NCBI GenBank assembly: GCA_051294375.1 | Contig: CM119271.1 | Location: 11,997,620 to 12,061,619 of the forward strand | From: Paraspadella gotoi | Lineage: Eukaryota > Chaetognatha | Direction: 5' to 3' | Length of the DNA stretch: 64,000 nt | In this document: positions 11,337 to 36,139 of the stretch, piece after piece | Numbering within the stretch: the first letter of the stretch is position 1 | How the letters are laid out: every line of letters starts with the position of its first letter | Made by a program: the position numbers and the translations under genes | The notes under the pieces: generated by a model | Seen by the model: only the letters and a program-made list of their open reading frames with translations | The model's database searches: none | What the model was told of the DNA's origin: nothing

Positions 11337-14300
11337 CTATCTCTTCTCTTCCAAGTCGAGCACCACTGGCGAATGCCCAATCTCCTCCAAGAATCTCGCC
11401 AGATCGACTTTGCTGATTCCCGTCGTCGCGTCGTTGCGCAGCGGATGAAAATAAACAAAAGGGAATCGGTCTTCCTCATCGGCGCCGCCGGGAGCCAAGG
11501 CGGCGTCTAGCAGCAGCGTCACGGCGCCGCCGGCGTCGTTGACTAACGCGAACGGCGTCACGCAGCCCTGTTTGACGCCTAGCGTGGCTTCGAGGACGGA
11601 CTCGTCGGCGAGACGGAGCCCGCCGGGCGCGGCGACGGCCCGCGCGACGGCGTCGAGGCGAACCTCGCGATCGTGAGTCGCCGTCAGGAGATAGAGTCGT
11701 TTCTTCTTGTCCTTGAGGAAGAGATTCTTGCCCACTCGGCCTGGCACGGGCAACGAGGCCAAATGGGGCATCATGGCTTCCACGGTGAAGACCTCCGGGT
11801 GACGGATGGTCACGAATTCCATTCGCAGCGACTGGAATCTGGCCAAGAGGTCGTCCGAGTTGAGGAACGTCGTCGTTGTTGTCGTTGTCCCTTTTGAATT
11901 CGAAGACGCGACGGGCGATGGCTTCGTTTTCTCCTTTTTAGACTTTTCGTTGTCCTGGTGTACAAAATTAAGGATAACTGGATTTTTAAATTAATATTAT
12001 TTGTTTTTGGCCTTGGCCGTATAAAATTAAAGAAATATCAAGAAAATGTAAAGTTTACATTATGGCAACGGAGAGACATGTGTGATGCCCGGGATGTGAG
12101 GCATCTCCCGACAGCTGGCGCTCAGGACTTTGGACTGAAGTGACACACCCCATTTCACTGGCGTGTTTATGCCGACACCATCACACTTAACCAGCGTGAC
12201 CGTGAGGGGATTGAACCCGGAATCCACGGTTGGTGAAGGAGTACTTAGCTGTCCAAGCCAAAGGGACAAGCTGAATTTCACCAAGCTATATGGGAGGCGA
12301 ATTTAGGATTCGCCACAACATTTTATTAAAAAAATCCAATTTTTTTTGCACGCAAGATCAAAACCATACGTAGTATCACTACTTCCATCAGCGCCGTAAT
12401 AGCGCACTGGGCTAACGCTTAACATCCGAAGCCAATGGTACCGGGTTTGAGCCCTGGGAGGAATGATCCTTTCAAAAGAGAGACGAGGCGGTTAAACTAC
12501 CGGTAGCAAGCCTGAAGGCAAGGTAACTGACGGAAAAATCTTCCAGACCCACTGGGCAGTGAGCACACTCAGTGGCTATTCACGGCACGGCGACCCTCTT
12601 TCCTATCGGTCACTTCGCTTACTAAAACAATTACTCTGAAAAACTACTACATTACGATTTTAAGAATCTCCACTGTGTACTATTACTGATAGGCAATGAA
12701 TAGTATTTTTATTTCAGTAAAACTTTTCAGTCGAGAGAGAGATAAAGAACCTCTCACCCGGAGTTTTAACTCTTCCTCGCACCAAAGGAATTCGCCAATC
12801 TCCTTCCGAAACGCGGGGTGACTCTGCAGAGTCTTGAACCATCGATTTAGGCAGACGAAAGGTCGACGGAGCGATGGGGAGAGGGTGTGCTTGTAGAGGA
12901 AGAGAAGATTGCAGAAGACGGAGACGTCGGCCAAAGTCACGCGATGACCCACGAGAAAGGTTCTGCGGAGAGAGAGAGAGAGAGAAAGGGGGGGGGTACG
13001 GGCGATGAGTTAAACTTACCAAAGCTTCTCAGATTTTTAAGATGTGACAGTGTGTCTACGAAAAAGGATATTGTGAAGAGACAGTAATTATTGTTATGAG
13101 TTAATGACAGAACCGTTCAATATAACAGTCCACCATAATTGTAAAGAAATGAACTGAGATCTCCTATTTCTTAAAATATGAATACATTTTTTATACTTTG
13201 GATTATATGACAAAGAGCGCCGAACAATGGGTTAAATAAAACCATTCCCTTATAAATTGATACTGGCAAAGATTAACAATGAATTATGAAATATGAAAGG
13301 TGGATAAAGGAAAGAGACTGACGTATGACACATTTTTTTCCGCGGAAAATGGTCACAAGATCTTCAAAAAGGTGTCATTCTGTTCGTATTTAAACGTTCT
13401 TAAAAAAAAATCTTGCAAAGACTTTTTCAAAACATCTCGCTTCTCCCAGGGGCGTCAAAGTGCCACGAGCGTCAAATTTATAGATTTTTGACAATTTTCT
13501 ATATTTTCTTGTGATAATAGCCAATTTTGAATCATTTTTAAATGATATTTTATGATTTATTAGATTTATTCCAATAAAAAATCTTTCTAAGATTATATTT
13601 GCTTTAAATCAGTATCATTAAACCGGAAATAATTCCGCAGACCGAAGTGACTCTGAAAAAAACCGTTTTATTTTGATAAAAATTAAACTTAAGAAGTTTG
13701 ACAAAAAAAAACAAAAGAAAGCTAGTCAATATTGTAATTTTATTTATTTAAATATATATATATCTAATAATTCAATTTTTTTAATGTTTTTTTTTTTTAA
13801 CAAGATGACACACTGAAACCGCCGCTAAAAATAAATTGTCATTTGTAAACCAGTCAAGATTTTTAATCAGAAATATTTTTTTTCTTTTTTAAAAACCAAA
13901 ATCATTTAAATATCCAAATTTCATATTGATAGGTTATGATTTAACTTGGCTATGGGCAAAGAAAAATTGGTTAACAATTGTAGTTCATTTTAAAACTAAT
14001 TTCCAAGTCAAATCAAAACCAAATCAATATAAAATTTAGATTATATAAATTGTGGCTGCGTGTGGCGTGACCGTTGAGGGAGAAAACGGGCTTGACGTTT
14101 ACGGCCATGGATTTGATATCGCGTTTCACTTTTCCTGGTTTCTCGAGAAAAAGAACGCGACGACGATGATGAAGACGAAGAGAAACGTGAACTCGGCAAA
14201 TATCCTGATTATATTTTAAATGTACCTTAGTCAGGGGCAGTTGCATCCGATGTTGTACGGTTTTAAGACTGACAGTTTGTTTATAATTTACTGGCCTTTT

Positions 14301-15735
14301 TATGAATTATGGACTTAATTATAGACTTAATTATGAACTGTTTTAACCTCGAATTTGTAATAAACAAACATTTGAAAACACGATCGTTGCCATCTTGAAA
14401 GTCAGCCAGAAAGTTGAGCAACTCAAATAATTTTGGTTTACTACAAAGGGCGATTTTTTTTCTAGAGGCGGGTTTCATTGTAAATACAACAATACAAACC
14501 CTTGTGCCGTTATATGCAGAGTTTGGTATTACAAAACGGCTGGAACATTTTCAGACTTCGTCGTCTGAACCTTCAAAAGTCAGAAAAGTTTTTCAGCGCT
14601 TCTTTCTTGTCAACAAACGATTGAAATAAGAAAATTACGGCTCATACTGTCGTTGTCCAGCTGACAAAATTATGGAAACTCGGAGAAACGAAGCGAATCC
14701 TTGATTTACGTGAAGATCTCTCTCTGCGACAAGAGCAAGGATGAACGAGATTTGTACAAGAATTTTGATGTCACACATTTCTCAGCTATGGTCCTTTTTT
14801 ATGATTTTTTTTGTCGCCATAAAACTTTTGTTATTATCCATTATTATTCTACTTTTTAAAACTTGGTCTTTGCCAGTTTTCTTGAAGCAATTAAAAGTAT
14901 TTGAATCTGTGATCTTAACTTTTCGCTTTTAAGAAAAAGTTCATGCAAATAAATTAACTTCCGGTTTTAATATATTTCTAAAAATTCCCAATAACGGTTT
15001 TGAGTTTATTTAATTTATGATTAATATTTCAGATAACAGAGTAAAACAGATAATACAAATTTTATCATTATTTTTATATATATCTAAAAATATTTTCTGA
15101 AAAACCATGGAAATTGCTGAAAATCAATTATTTTGACGCCCGTGGCCTTTAACGCTTCTGGAAAGGCGAGATATTAAAAAAAATGTACGAAAATACATTT
15201 ATTTTTTATAGCTCTAAAATACGAAAAGAATGACACCTTTTTCATAACTCTATTGACAATTTTCAGCGGAAAAAAATGTGTCTACTGACGTAGTATGTCA
15301 GAATCGATGACTCAATCAATAAATTCCAAAGAACCTGTAGAGTAAATGCCGATCGATCATCATCAGCAGAGCGAGAGAGTCCCGCTTAGCCTTTCCCACG
15401 ACGTCGGCTTGGGCGGAGGTGATGCCCAAGAGCGGGAAGACCCAAGAGCAGACGGGAGGGAGAAGTTCTTGTTCGGCCAGGTTGAGCCACTCGAGGACTT
15501 CCGTCTTCTCATCGACGTCGCGTCCTCGCAACGTCTCGTCCGCGAGACGGTAGGCGACGGCGTTGGGCTCGAAGAGGACCGCGCCGTCGTGGAGGACCAG
15601 TTTGGGCAGACGCCCTTCGTCGGTATCGTTCGCCGAGAACGTCTCAAAGTCGGCGCCGCCGATGGCGCCGGCGATGAGCGCCTTTTGCGACCGGAAGTGG
15701 TCGCGTCGAATCACGAGCGTCCCGATCTTCGCCAT
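11337..15735 (-). CDS. PRORSD1: GST-like domain fused to prolyl-tRNA editing (ProX/YbaK) domain
   Basis: Three exons, 15735-15335, 12962-12758 and 11954-11337, give a 407-residue protein with consistent phases (2, then 0). Residues about 1-200 form a GST-like module: the LPKLVLHDGAVLFEPNAVA thioredoxin-like strand-helix, then a GST-C helix bundle with RTFLVGHRVTLADVSVF spanning the first junction. It resembles the non-catalytic GST domains of aminoacyl-tRNA synthetases and their cofactors. A Lys/Ser/Thr-rich linker leads to a complete PRORSD1-like domain (VRHP-type RHPEVFTVEAMMPHL, KNLFLKDKKKRLYLLTATHD, GCVTPFALVND, YFHPLRNDATTG). The family deacylates mischarged tRNA(Pro). The start at 15735 begins the GST fold. 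Intron 2 carries two SINEs. The fused architecture is inferred from splice phase and needs transcript support. Confidence 0.85.
12060..12300 (-). repeat. tRNA-derived SINE (family 1), second copy
   Basis: It lies in intron 2 of the GST-ProX gene. On this strand it has a GGGTTCAATCCC B box and a TAGCTTGGTGAAA A-box-like sequence. The body matches the copy at 960-1210. Confidence 0.75.
12385..12610 (+). repeat. tRNA-derived SINE (family 2)
   Basis: The head has a textbook A box (TAGCGCACTGGG) and a B-box-like GGGTTTGAGCCC about 35 bases later, followed by a non-tRNA body. It lies in the same intron as the family 1 SINE. Body boundaries are estimated. Confidence 0.65.
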
Positions 15736-15974
15736 CGTCGCATCGATGGATCGAAATCGAGGATTAAAAATTAAAACAAAACTGCAACGTAAAAAAAAAT
15801 GTGAGGCGGAGCCGGAGGCGATCGACAATGTAGAAAAATAGCATAAATAGTAATAAAACAAAAACTAAAATAATTGAATACTCGTTTGGGAAAAAGGAAA
15901 AAAAAAAAGTGAGATCGGTGGAACTGGAAGATAATTGACTCGATGCAAGAAATCGTGAAAGACAACTTTTTGTC

Positions 15975-16095
15975 ATTGAAATCGAATGGGATTTCAAAAT
16001 TTAAATCTCATTACAACTTTTTGTCATGGCCGAAAAACATAAAAAAAATCATTGAAATCGAATGGGATTTCAAAATTTAAATCTCATTACAAAAA
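15975..16095. repeat. tandem duplication of a roughly 50-bp block
   Basis: The block TCATTGAAATCGAATGGGAT plus about 25 following bases occurs twice, at about 15973-16016 and 16050-16090. It is just upstream of the GST-ProX start. Confidence 0.8.
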
Positions 16096-16589
16096 TTGTA
16101 ACATTACACGTAAATCAAGCGCGTAAAACATAAAATTGTGCGAACATTTTAATCATTAAATTAAAATTGAAATTGAACGATTTGACGAAAACTTGAGATA
16201 ATTTAACAGCGCACACTCACTCATTCTCAATCTCTCTCTCTCTTTCTACCCTTTTTTCTCTCTTTCACAATCAAACTATCAAAATATTCACAATAGATAT
16301 ATATATATCTTATCAACTAAACAAGTTATCAATCTAATTTTGCATAAGGGAAATTTTCGGCAAACTGAACGCTTTGTCTTCAGCTTAGGCTTAGCCGTTA
16401 CATTCATAATCTTCATCAACGAAATGAAGTTTCGTTTCCGCTATGCCTATTACCTAATTGCCCATGGCTCTTGTCTTTTCGTTGCGATAATTACGGACCG
16501 CGGGCCCGGACAAAGTTGCAACACTTTCACGAATGTTTTTCAAGTTTTATTATCAATAACACATTGTTAAATATATCTATTATGATTAA

Positions 16590-16620
16590 CTATCTCCCCC
16601 TTCTTTTTCTCTCTCCTCCT

Positions 16621-16671
<51 letters not shown>

Positions 16672-17640
16672 CTCTCTCCCCCACTCTCTTCAATACAAAA
16701 TCCTGGCATCCACGCTCCCATATCGAGGCAATATCTCCCGCCGCTGGAGGGCGAGTTGACGCAGGGCGTTTGACTCACGACGACTTCCAACTCTTCAAAA
16801 TCCCTTAGACGCAAAAGGTCTCGATCCTTGCGGAGGATCGTGTCGGGCCGCTTCCGCACCTTGGAGATGAGGTTCTTGGGCACGCCCAACTCCTCGCTGA
16901 GGACGTCGAGGAGCAGCTCGAAGTCGAGGCCGGGGCCGCGCGGAAGCTCCACCTCGATGAAGTCGGGGTCGGGGTGACCCTCGATGCGAACTTTGACCAC
17001 CAACTCGTCGGGATTGTAGCCCGGGTAAGGCGGGTTAGACGGGTAAGGCGGGTAAGGGTGGACGGTCGAACGAGGCGGCGGAGGCGGACGGTGAGCGACG
17101 CCGGATTCGAGGGCGAGGCGGGACAAGGCGGCGACGGGAAAACGATCGTCCGGGCGATCACGGTGCTGGTTCGGGATAAGGGAAGGCGGCTGCTTCTCTG
17201 AGGCGGCGGCGGCTGCGGCGGCTGAGGCGGAGCTTGTGGCCGCCGCATCGCGGGTCTCTGGTTCACTGGAAGAGAAATAATAAAAGGCGTCCTTCATGTT
17301 TAAACTAAACTCGAAGCCAGAATCTCTCTCTTTCTCTCTCTCTCTCTTTCTCTCACCCAAGCATCCGGAGAATGTCCGGCCTCTCGGTCAACTTCCCCGG
17401 CGCTTCTCCCTTCAAATTCTTGATCTTTGGATCGGCTCCGTGTTGCAAGAGAAACTTGCAGATGGTCGGGTAGCCCCGATGAGCCGCCCAATGAAGCGCC
17501 GTCCATCCGTTGAGGGCGTGGCGGGCGTTGACGTCGACGCCTGAGGAGAGGAGCGTCGAGAGGCGCTCGGCGTCGCCGATCGAGGCCGACTCGCGGAGAT
17601 CCTCCTCCAGGATGGGCGAAGAGATCGAGTGCGGCGACAT
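16590..17640 (-). CDS. ANKRD40: ankyrin repeat domain-containing protein 40
   Basis: Exon 1 (17640-17357) encodes an N-terminal ankyrin unit: SSGVDVNARHALNGWTALHW, then LLQHGADPKIKNLKGEAPGKL, the ANKRD40 signature. Exon 2 starts at 17265 with matching phase and encodes an Ala-rich, Pro/Tyr-rich linker and the conserved C-terminal module (DELVVKVRIEG, DFIEVELPR, LRKDRDLLRLRDFEELEVV). The 3' end is uncertain. The frame stays open to 16590, but a strong donor GTGAGTCA sits at 16778-16771 in phase 0, so a short last exon further left may have been missed; the open extension runs into a translated GA tract. An in-frame upstream ATG exists at 17664. ANKRD40 is a poorly characterised protein, and I infer a protein-interaction role only. 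Confidence 0.88.
16625..16672. repeat. (CT)n microsatellite
   Basis: A nearly pure CT tract on the + strand, read as GA on the ANKRD40 strand, just beyond the likely coding end of ANKRD40. Confidence 0.95.
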
Positions 17641-17664
17641 TTCTTTTCTTCTTCTGTTGTTCAA

Positions 17665-20600
17665 CCGACAAACTTCATATCTAAATTATCTATCTTTTTT
17701 TAAATATTATTGTTGATTTCTTTATCTTTATTAATAGTTTAAATTCTGGAAAAAAAAAAATTAATTGTTGCGATTTCCCCCCCCCCATTAAATCTACAAG
17801 AAAATTGTGGAACAAAATATTTGGCAAAACATTTATAAACCATAAAAAAATTTGGTACTTAATTCTTAAAGATTTAGACGGTCATAATTGAACACCAAAA
17901 AAAGGGAATATTTAAATGCAGAGAAATTGAAAAAAAACAACAATAAATTGAGATCGCCGAGTATCTCATGGTCAACTTTTCAAAGCTTACAATATATGAA
18001 TATGATATATATTTCATTTAAAAGGCAAGGTTTTTGAAACAACGGAAAACGTAAAACCAACATTCCGTATTAACTAAAAATCATACCATCAAGTCTGGTA
18101 ATCAATTTATCAATAATCAGCTTTTGGGACAATATGGTACCTTTAGGCGAATTTAAGATAACAGGGAATAAAATTTAAACATTATTCATCATTCAATAAA
18201 CCTGATTGATTAGCAAATACTTAGTAAAACGATTCATTGCTGCGTAACTAATGACTAAAACTATAGTAGTTGCAAATTTAAAGCACTAAATTCCTAATAT
18301 AACAAATTTTATTAAAAAAAAAAAATTATCCAAGCTTTTCACAAAGTAGCATTCTTCATAAAGGATTTAAAAAAAGGATGAATTTTATTTCTGATTTTAA
18401 TAAAAATGGTCGGCTTTTTGAAAATTATGTTCAAGAAATAAGATATATCGTATAATATAATAGTTTTTATATGGGTTGTACCAATTTTATAAATCATTCA
18501 TTAATGTATAAATATTAATTTATAAAAAATTTAGTCTAACATAGCACTGAAGGAAAAACTCATGGATTTTAAGGATGAAATCGAAATGAGATTTGAGTCA
18601 AGTTGATTATATCCTGCGATGATAGTGAGAAAACTATTTTTATAATTTTCATACACTATGTCACTTATCATAATTACTGTATGAAAAATTTACGTAATTT
18701 TTAATCATCAATTCTGAAGTACATTAGTTTAAATTGTGATAAGAGTCAAAGAGGCGGAGTAGCGGCTCCAGACATAACCAAAAAAAAAAAATTCAATCAA
18801 GACATTGACACGAGAGGAGAAGAAAACTAGAGAGAGAGACCGGTGGTGGTAAGTCGCCTCATTGCTCTCAAAAAACTCGAAAGGAAAGAAATTGAGAAGC
18901 AGCGAAAATTGTCAGAATTGTCAGTAACATAAAAGTTTAATTAATAATAAAAAAACCTTTAATATATATAATTTAGAAAAGAGAATTTAACTAAGTTTTA
19001 TTAAATAGTTAATTTTTTAAAGTTAAAACTAATCAATCATTTAATTAATTCAATAATATGAATGCATTATTGATCCCCCCATTCTCTTAATCTGCCAAAC
19101 TTTTTGCTGCTGCTGCTGTTCAAGACAGAAATAATTATATAGTTTTAAAAAAAAGGAAGAGAGAGAGAGAGAACTAGAAGTCAAGAAGGGGATGAAAAAT
19201 TGTGTAAACATGAGGTGGAAATGATCCCATGCATAAGGCAATTTAATTGTATTGATCGGGCAAAAGGTAGAAAGGTAGAATGTAGAAACCATTCTCACAA
19301 ACTTCTTCGTAAAACGGTTATCCAATACTTTCCTTTTGTAACAATTTTAATATCTATAGTGGATTGAAGCGTCATTTTTTTAAAAATTAATTTACTTTAA
19401 AAAAAAGCGACCAATTAAAAAAAAAACATTGAGCGTAGTTAAGTTAATTCCCGCAGAGTATATAAGAACGGGAAAAACGTATATAAAAAATACAAAGACG
19501 CCCGAAAATTGTCATTACTTAAACTTCCTAAACATATGTCAATTTTACTACGCGAAGACAAGTGAAAGATTAAAGTTAAAAATGAGTATGATCATCTCAT
19601 ACGAAGATTAAGAAGTTACAGGACAATAACTATAGAATATTACGGCATATACGAATAATTCTATGAAATAATAGACAAAATTTAAGCTATATGTACAATT
19701 TTATCTACTTTAGTTACACAAATAGCGGTCATTATAAAAAGGAACATGCTCGAAATTATTCTTGACACAATTTCTGGGAAGCATGAATATAAATTGAAAA
19801 GGATTGTCACTATCTTCAATAGCCCACAATTAAGGTTAAAATCAGGGAAATATGCAAATAATATTCGAGTGAGAATTATACTATTAAAATAAAAATTTTG
19901 TAACTTTTGACTTGGTTTTTACTAAAATATTATCATTGTTTTATTGAAATTTTCATATTTAAAAGAAAAAAACTTGTTGCGAAGATAGTGCATCGTTAAC
20001 ACAACTCGCAGGATTTTATGAATTATGGCATTCAAACGGGAGTGTGTCGGTTCCGCCTTAATAATTAAGGTCGCTTAGGTAAACAAGAACCAGAACGAAA
20101 AAAATATTAAAACAGTTAAAAGTATAGTGATCTCGCCAGACGTTACTATCAAAGAAAATTAATGAAAAAACTAAAAAAAAAAGATTGATGCAATAATAAA
20201 TTATTGATATAAATAATTGATTGATTGATTGATGTAATAGAAATTGATTGATTGATGTCATAAAATTGATTGATTAATATAATAAAATTGATTGATTGAT
20301 ATAATAAAATTTATTAATATAATAAAATTGATTAATTAATATAATAAAATTGATTTATTGATGTCATAATAATTGATTGATTGATATGATGATAACCAAA
20401 GGATCGATGCAATGATAACCACATGACTGATGCGATAAAAACTAAATATTGATGCGATGATAACCAAATATTAATCCGATAATAATCATTCATTGATGCG
20501 ATGATAGTCATTCATTGATACGATGATAGTCATTCATTGATACAATGATAGTCATTCATTGATACAATGATAGTTATTCATTGATACAATGATAATCATT

Positions 20601-22008
20601 CATTGATGCGATGATAGTCATTGATACAATGATAGTCATTCATTGATACAATAAATCATTCATTAACGCGATGAGTCATTCATTGTAAATAAAAACAAAC
20701 ATATGCGTGTATGAGTGAGAGGGAGAGAGAGAGAGAGAGAAAAAAAGAAAGAAAGAGAAAAGCTGGACAGCCGCTACAGAGCGAACTTGTTATTAAACGA
20801 ATCAGAAGAAACTGCGATGAAAAAAAAAGAGCGATATATAATTAAAAGAGAGAGAGAGAAAAATAGAAAGAAACTTGACAGCCGACTGCAGAGCTGAACT
20901 CGTCTTTATATAAAAATTTTTTTTTTGAAATAAAACAAACAAATGAGTGTAAAAATATAAAACATAACAATTTAAAAAACCTCAATGATGAGAAGCCATA
21001 TCTAAATTTTTAGCTTTCTATGGTTACACACTTGAGCTATTTTCAATGTTAAAACAGCGTGACGACGACGACTATGGTCAAAAGCAGAAATGAATTATCA
21101 TCCTGCCCAAGTCGGGCATTGGCCCGTCTGGCGAGATAAAAAAAAAGGAAAATGTAAATTGCATAATTAGATTTCCGGAAGGCGCTTAAGCGCGCTTATA
21201 ATCCTCATTTACTGACTTAGTCAGTACCAAGAGCGAAGACGATATGATATTTATAACTATTTAGAATAGTGTACTTAAATTGCTATCGTGACTTATTTCG
21301 CAGTCAAAAATTAGATTAATACATCTTACATTAAAAATTCGTTCAATCCCCAGGTTTTCTCAAAAGGAAAGACAGTATTTGCATTTCTCAGCATACTGTA
21401 TAGAAGAAAAACGATTATTTTTTGCATAGAAAGAATCTGAATGATATAACTCAAGTTCACTTCTAAGTTTACTTTCTAGCCTTTTGTTAATTTTAGCCAT
21501 TTAATTCAAAATTATTTATAACTGATATATACAGACATGATTGCATAATGCACACAATCCTAAAAACTTGGAAAAATGATTCATTCACAGCAACCCTTGA
21601 ATTCAACCCTAAAAATAACGAACACTTCACTTCAATTTGAAGCAGAATCATAATTGAATGGCCACCAAACGGCATCAATTGTTAATTTAAATTAATTTCC
21701 CTAAAGAATTTCGGTCGCATTAGCTTGAAAAATACTTGGTTGTGTTTTGTATATTATATATATTATAATTAACGTCTTGATTCTGTTTTTTATTTGTTGC
21801 TGATGTATGCTACTGTATCATTATTGATATGAAATAAAATTCTCATAAGTATTACTAATACAAAAAACAACCAAACTAAAAGTATGGAAATACTAGACAT
21901 CTTATCATAGTCAAAAAATATTTTAAAAGATGAGGAAAATAGTTTAACTATCTTTTTCGCGTTTGGCTTTGTAAAGAATGGCAAGCTTGCGCGGACCGAT
22001 GAGAGGGT
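17665..22008. other. 4.3-kb AT-rich intergenic region
   Basis: No exon is supported here. The region contains poly-A/T-rich stretches, GA tracts near 20718-20760 and 20847-20860, and the tandem array at 20210-20690. It separates the ANKRD40 5' end from the ZSWIM8 3' end. An AATAAA on the minus strand (21788-21793) could serve ZSWIM8 as polyadenylation signal. Confidence 0.6.
20210..20690. repeat. imperfect tandem array, 20-22 bp units
   Basis: The first part is built from ATTGATTGATGTAATAAAA-type units and the second from TCATTCATTGATRCRATGATAG-type units, which grade into one another. About 20 units are visible. Confidence 0.85.
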
Positions 22009-34541
<12,533 letters not shown>

Positions 34542-35839
34542 CGTCTTTAGAGGGGGGGGGAGGGGAATAAGGAGAGTGTCTCTCTGTCTGTCTCTCTCTC
34601 AAGAGGTTAGATCTCTCGGGACCCTTTTTCCGATTTCAGCCTCGATTCATGGCGAGAGGGAGACGATCGAGAGAGATTCTCCTGTTTTCAACGCGATCAT
34701 CGTTTGTTTTTTAAGAGGCGAGTAGACTGACGTTGAGGTGAAAACAATTTTCGTTTCAAAGTTTTAATCTTCGTATTAATTATAAATTAGACAAAATCAT
34801 TTCGTATATGTCATATTTAAAAAAACAAAACTCGGCAACGAATAAAATTGAAGAAATTTTTTTTTTATCGCGAGTCACATTTCGCTGAATTTTTTTTTTT
34901 TTTTTTGGTCCATGGATCTAGGAGGAATAAAAATAAGTTATACGGATAAAAAATAAATTGATTTGTTTTCAAGTATTACTGCTACTACGAACTACCACTA
35001 GTCTAATTAATAATTACTATGAATACATAAAACTCGCAGCTACAAAGTAAAATAAAATAAGGCGACGATTGAGCAAAAAGCTCGAGGGACTCGTGCGGAA
35101 ATTTAGGAACATGATTTCAAGAACCTCATACGTAGTTTTGGTGAAGAATGCATAAGTATATATATATATCATATATGTAGATGATTTCGTATAACCGTGA
35201 CCAGAATTTTTATATTATAGAACCATAGCCAGTCTTGCTTCAAAGCTACGATATAAAATTATGCCGGCGGCATTTCCCGACAACAAGCCCAAATTTCAAA
35301 AAGTTAACTCTAAATTATTTGAAAAACGTTTAAAAAAAGTCTACAGAATTGCAACGAATCTAAGAACACAAATGACAAGAATCAAAGTCGTTGCATATCG
35401 TATTCTCTCGAAAATAAAACAACCAGTGGAACATGCATCAATCCGCGACAAGAAAAAAAATACACATCTCACAACAGATCAAATTGAAAGATAAGCTAAA
35501 GAAGCGAACGGGGAAAAGCCGTTTAAAACTTAAAAAAAGAGAGAAAAAAAGTTTTGATTTAAGAACATGTATTTTTTTCGCATTAAGCTAAGAAAAACCA
35601 GTCATGTTAGTTCTGAAAAAGTAATGCTAACGACTTCGTAGTAGTACAGAATGACGCGATTCGTACGAGAGGCACTGTCAAATTTTCAATGTAACGTAAC
35701 AATATATAGTTCTGGAGCTAAAAGAAAAAAGCTAAGAATAATAATAAAAAAAAAAATAAGTCGTAATTAAGATAGATTGCATCCTTGCCCAAGTGAGCGT
35801 GAGGGATAAGCACTTGTTATACCAGTATCGTCCTTTTTG

Positions 35840-35881
<42 letters not shown>

Positions 35882-36139
35882 CGAACTTTCGACGATAACG
35901 ATATAATAAAAGTTAATGTCAACGGAATGATATCCTTACAAGCTTTCGTAATAAAAAAAAGCTGCCGAAAGGAACTCGCTTCAAAAATAAAAACTGAAAA
36001 AAATAAACATTAAATTTAAAGTTAAAGAGCGTCACTGTTTCAAGTTAAATTATCACGTCTTTTTAATGTAACAAATCCTAAAAACGTATAAAACTATACA
36101 AGTAATATACGATCGAAAATTTCTTTAACTCTCTCTCTT
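34542..36139. other. spacer between ZSWIM8 and the CDR2-like gene
   Basis: The region should hold the ZSWIM8 promoter and 5' untranslated region (34542 onward) and the 3' untranslated region of the CDR2-like gene. It is AT-rich and includes a run of about 32 A at 35847-35878 on the + strand. No coding exon is supported. Confidence 0.6.

Noticed and set aside
35847-35878. long A run as evidence of a retroposed gene copy
   Set aside because: No coding or exon-like sequence lies upstream on the + strand; it is probably a simple A tract.
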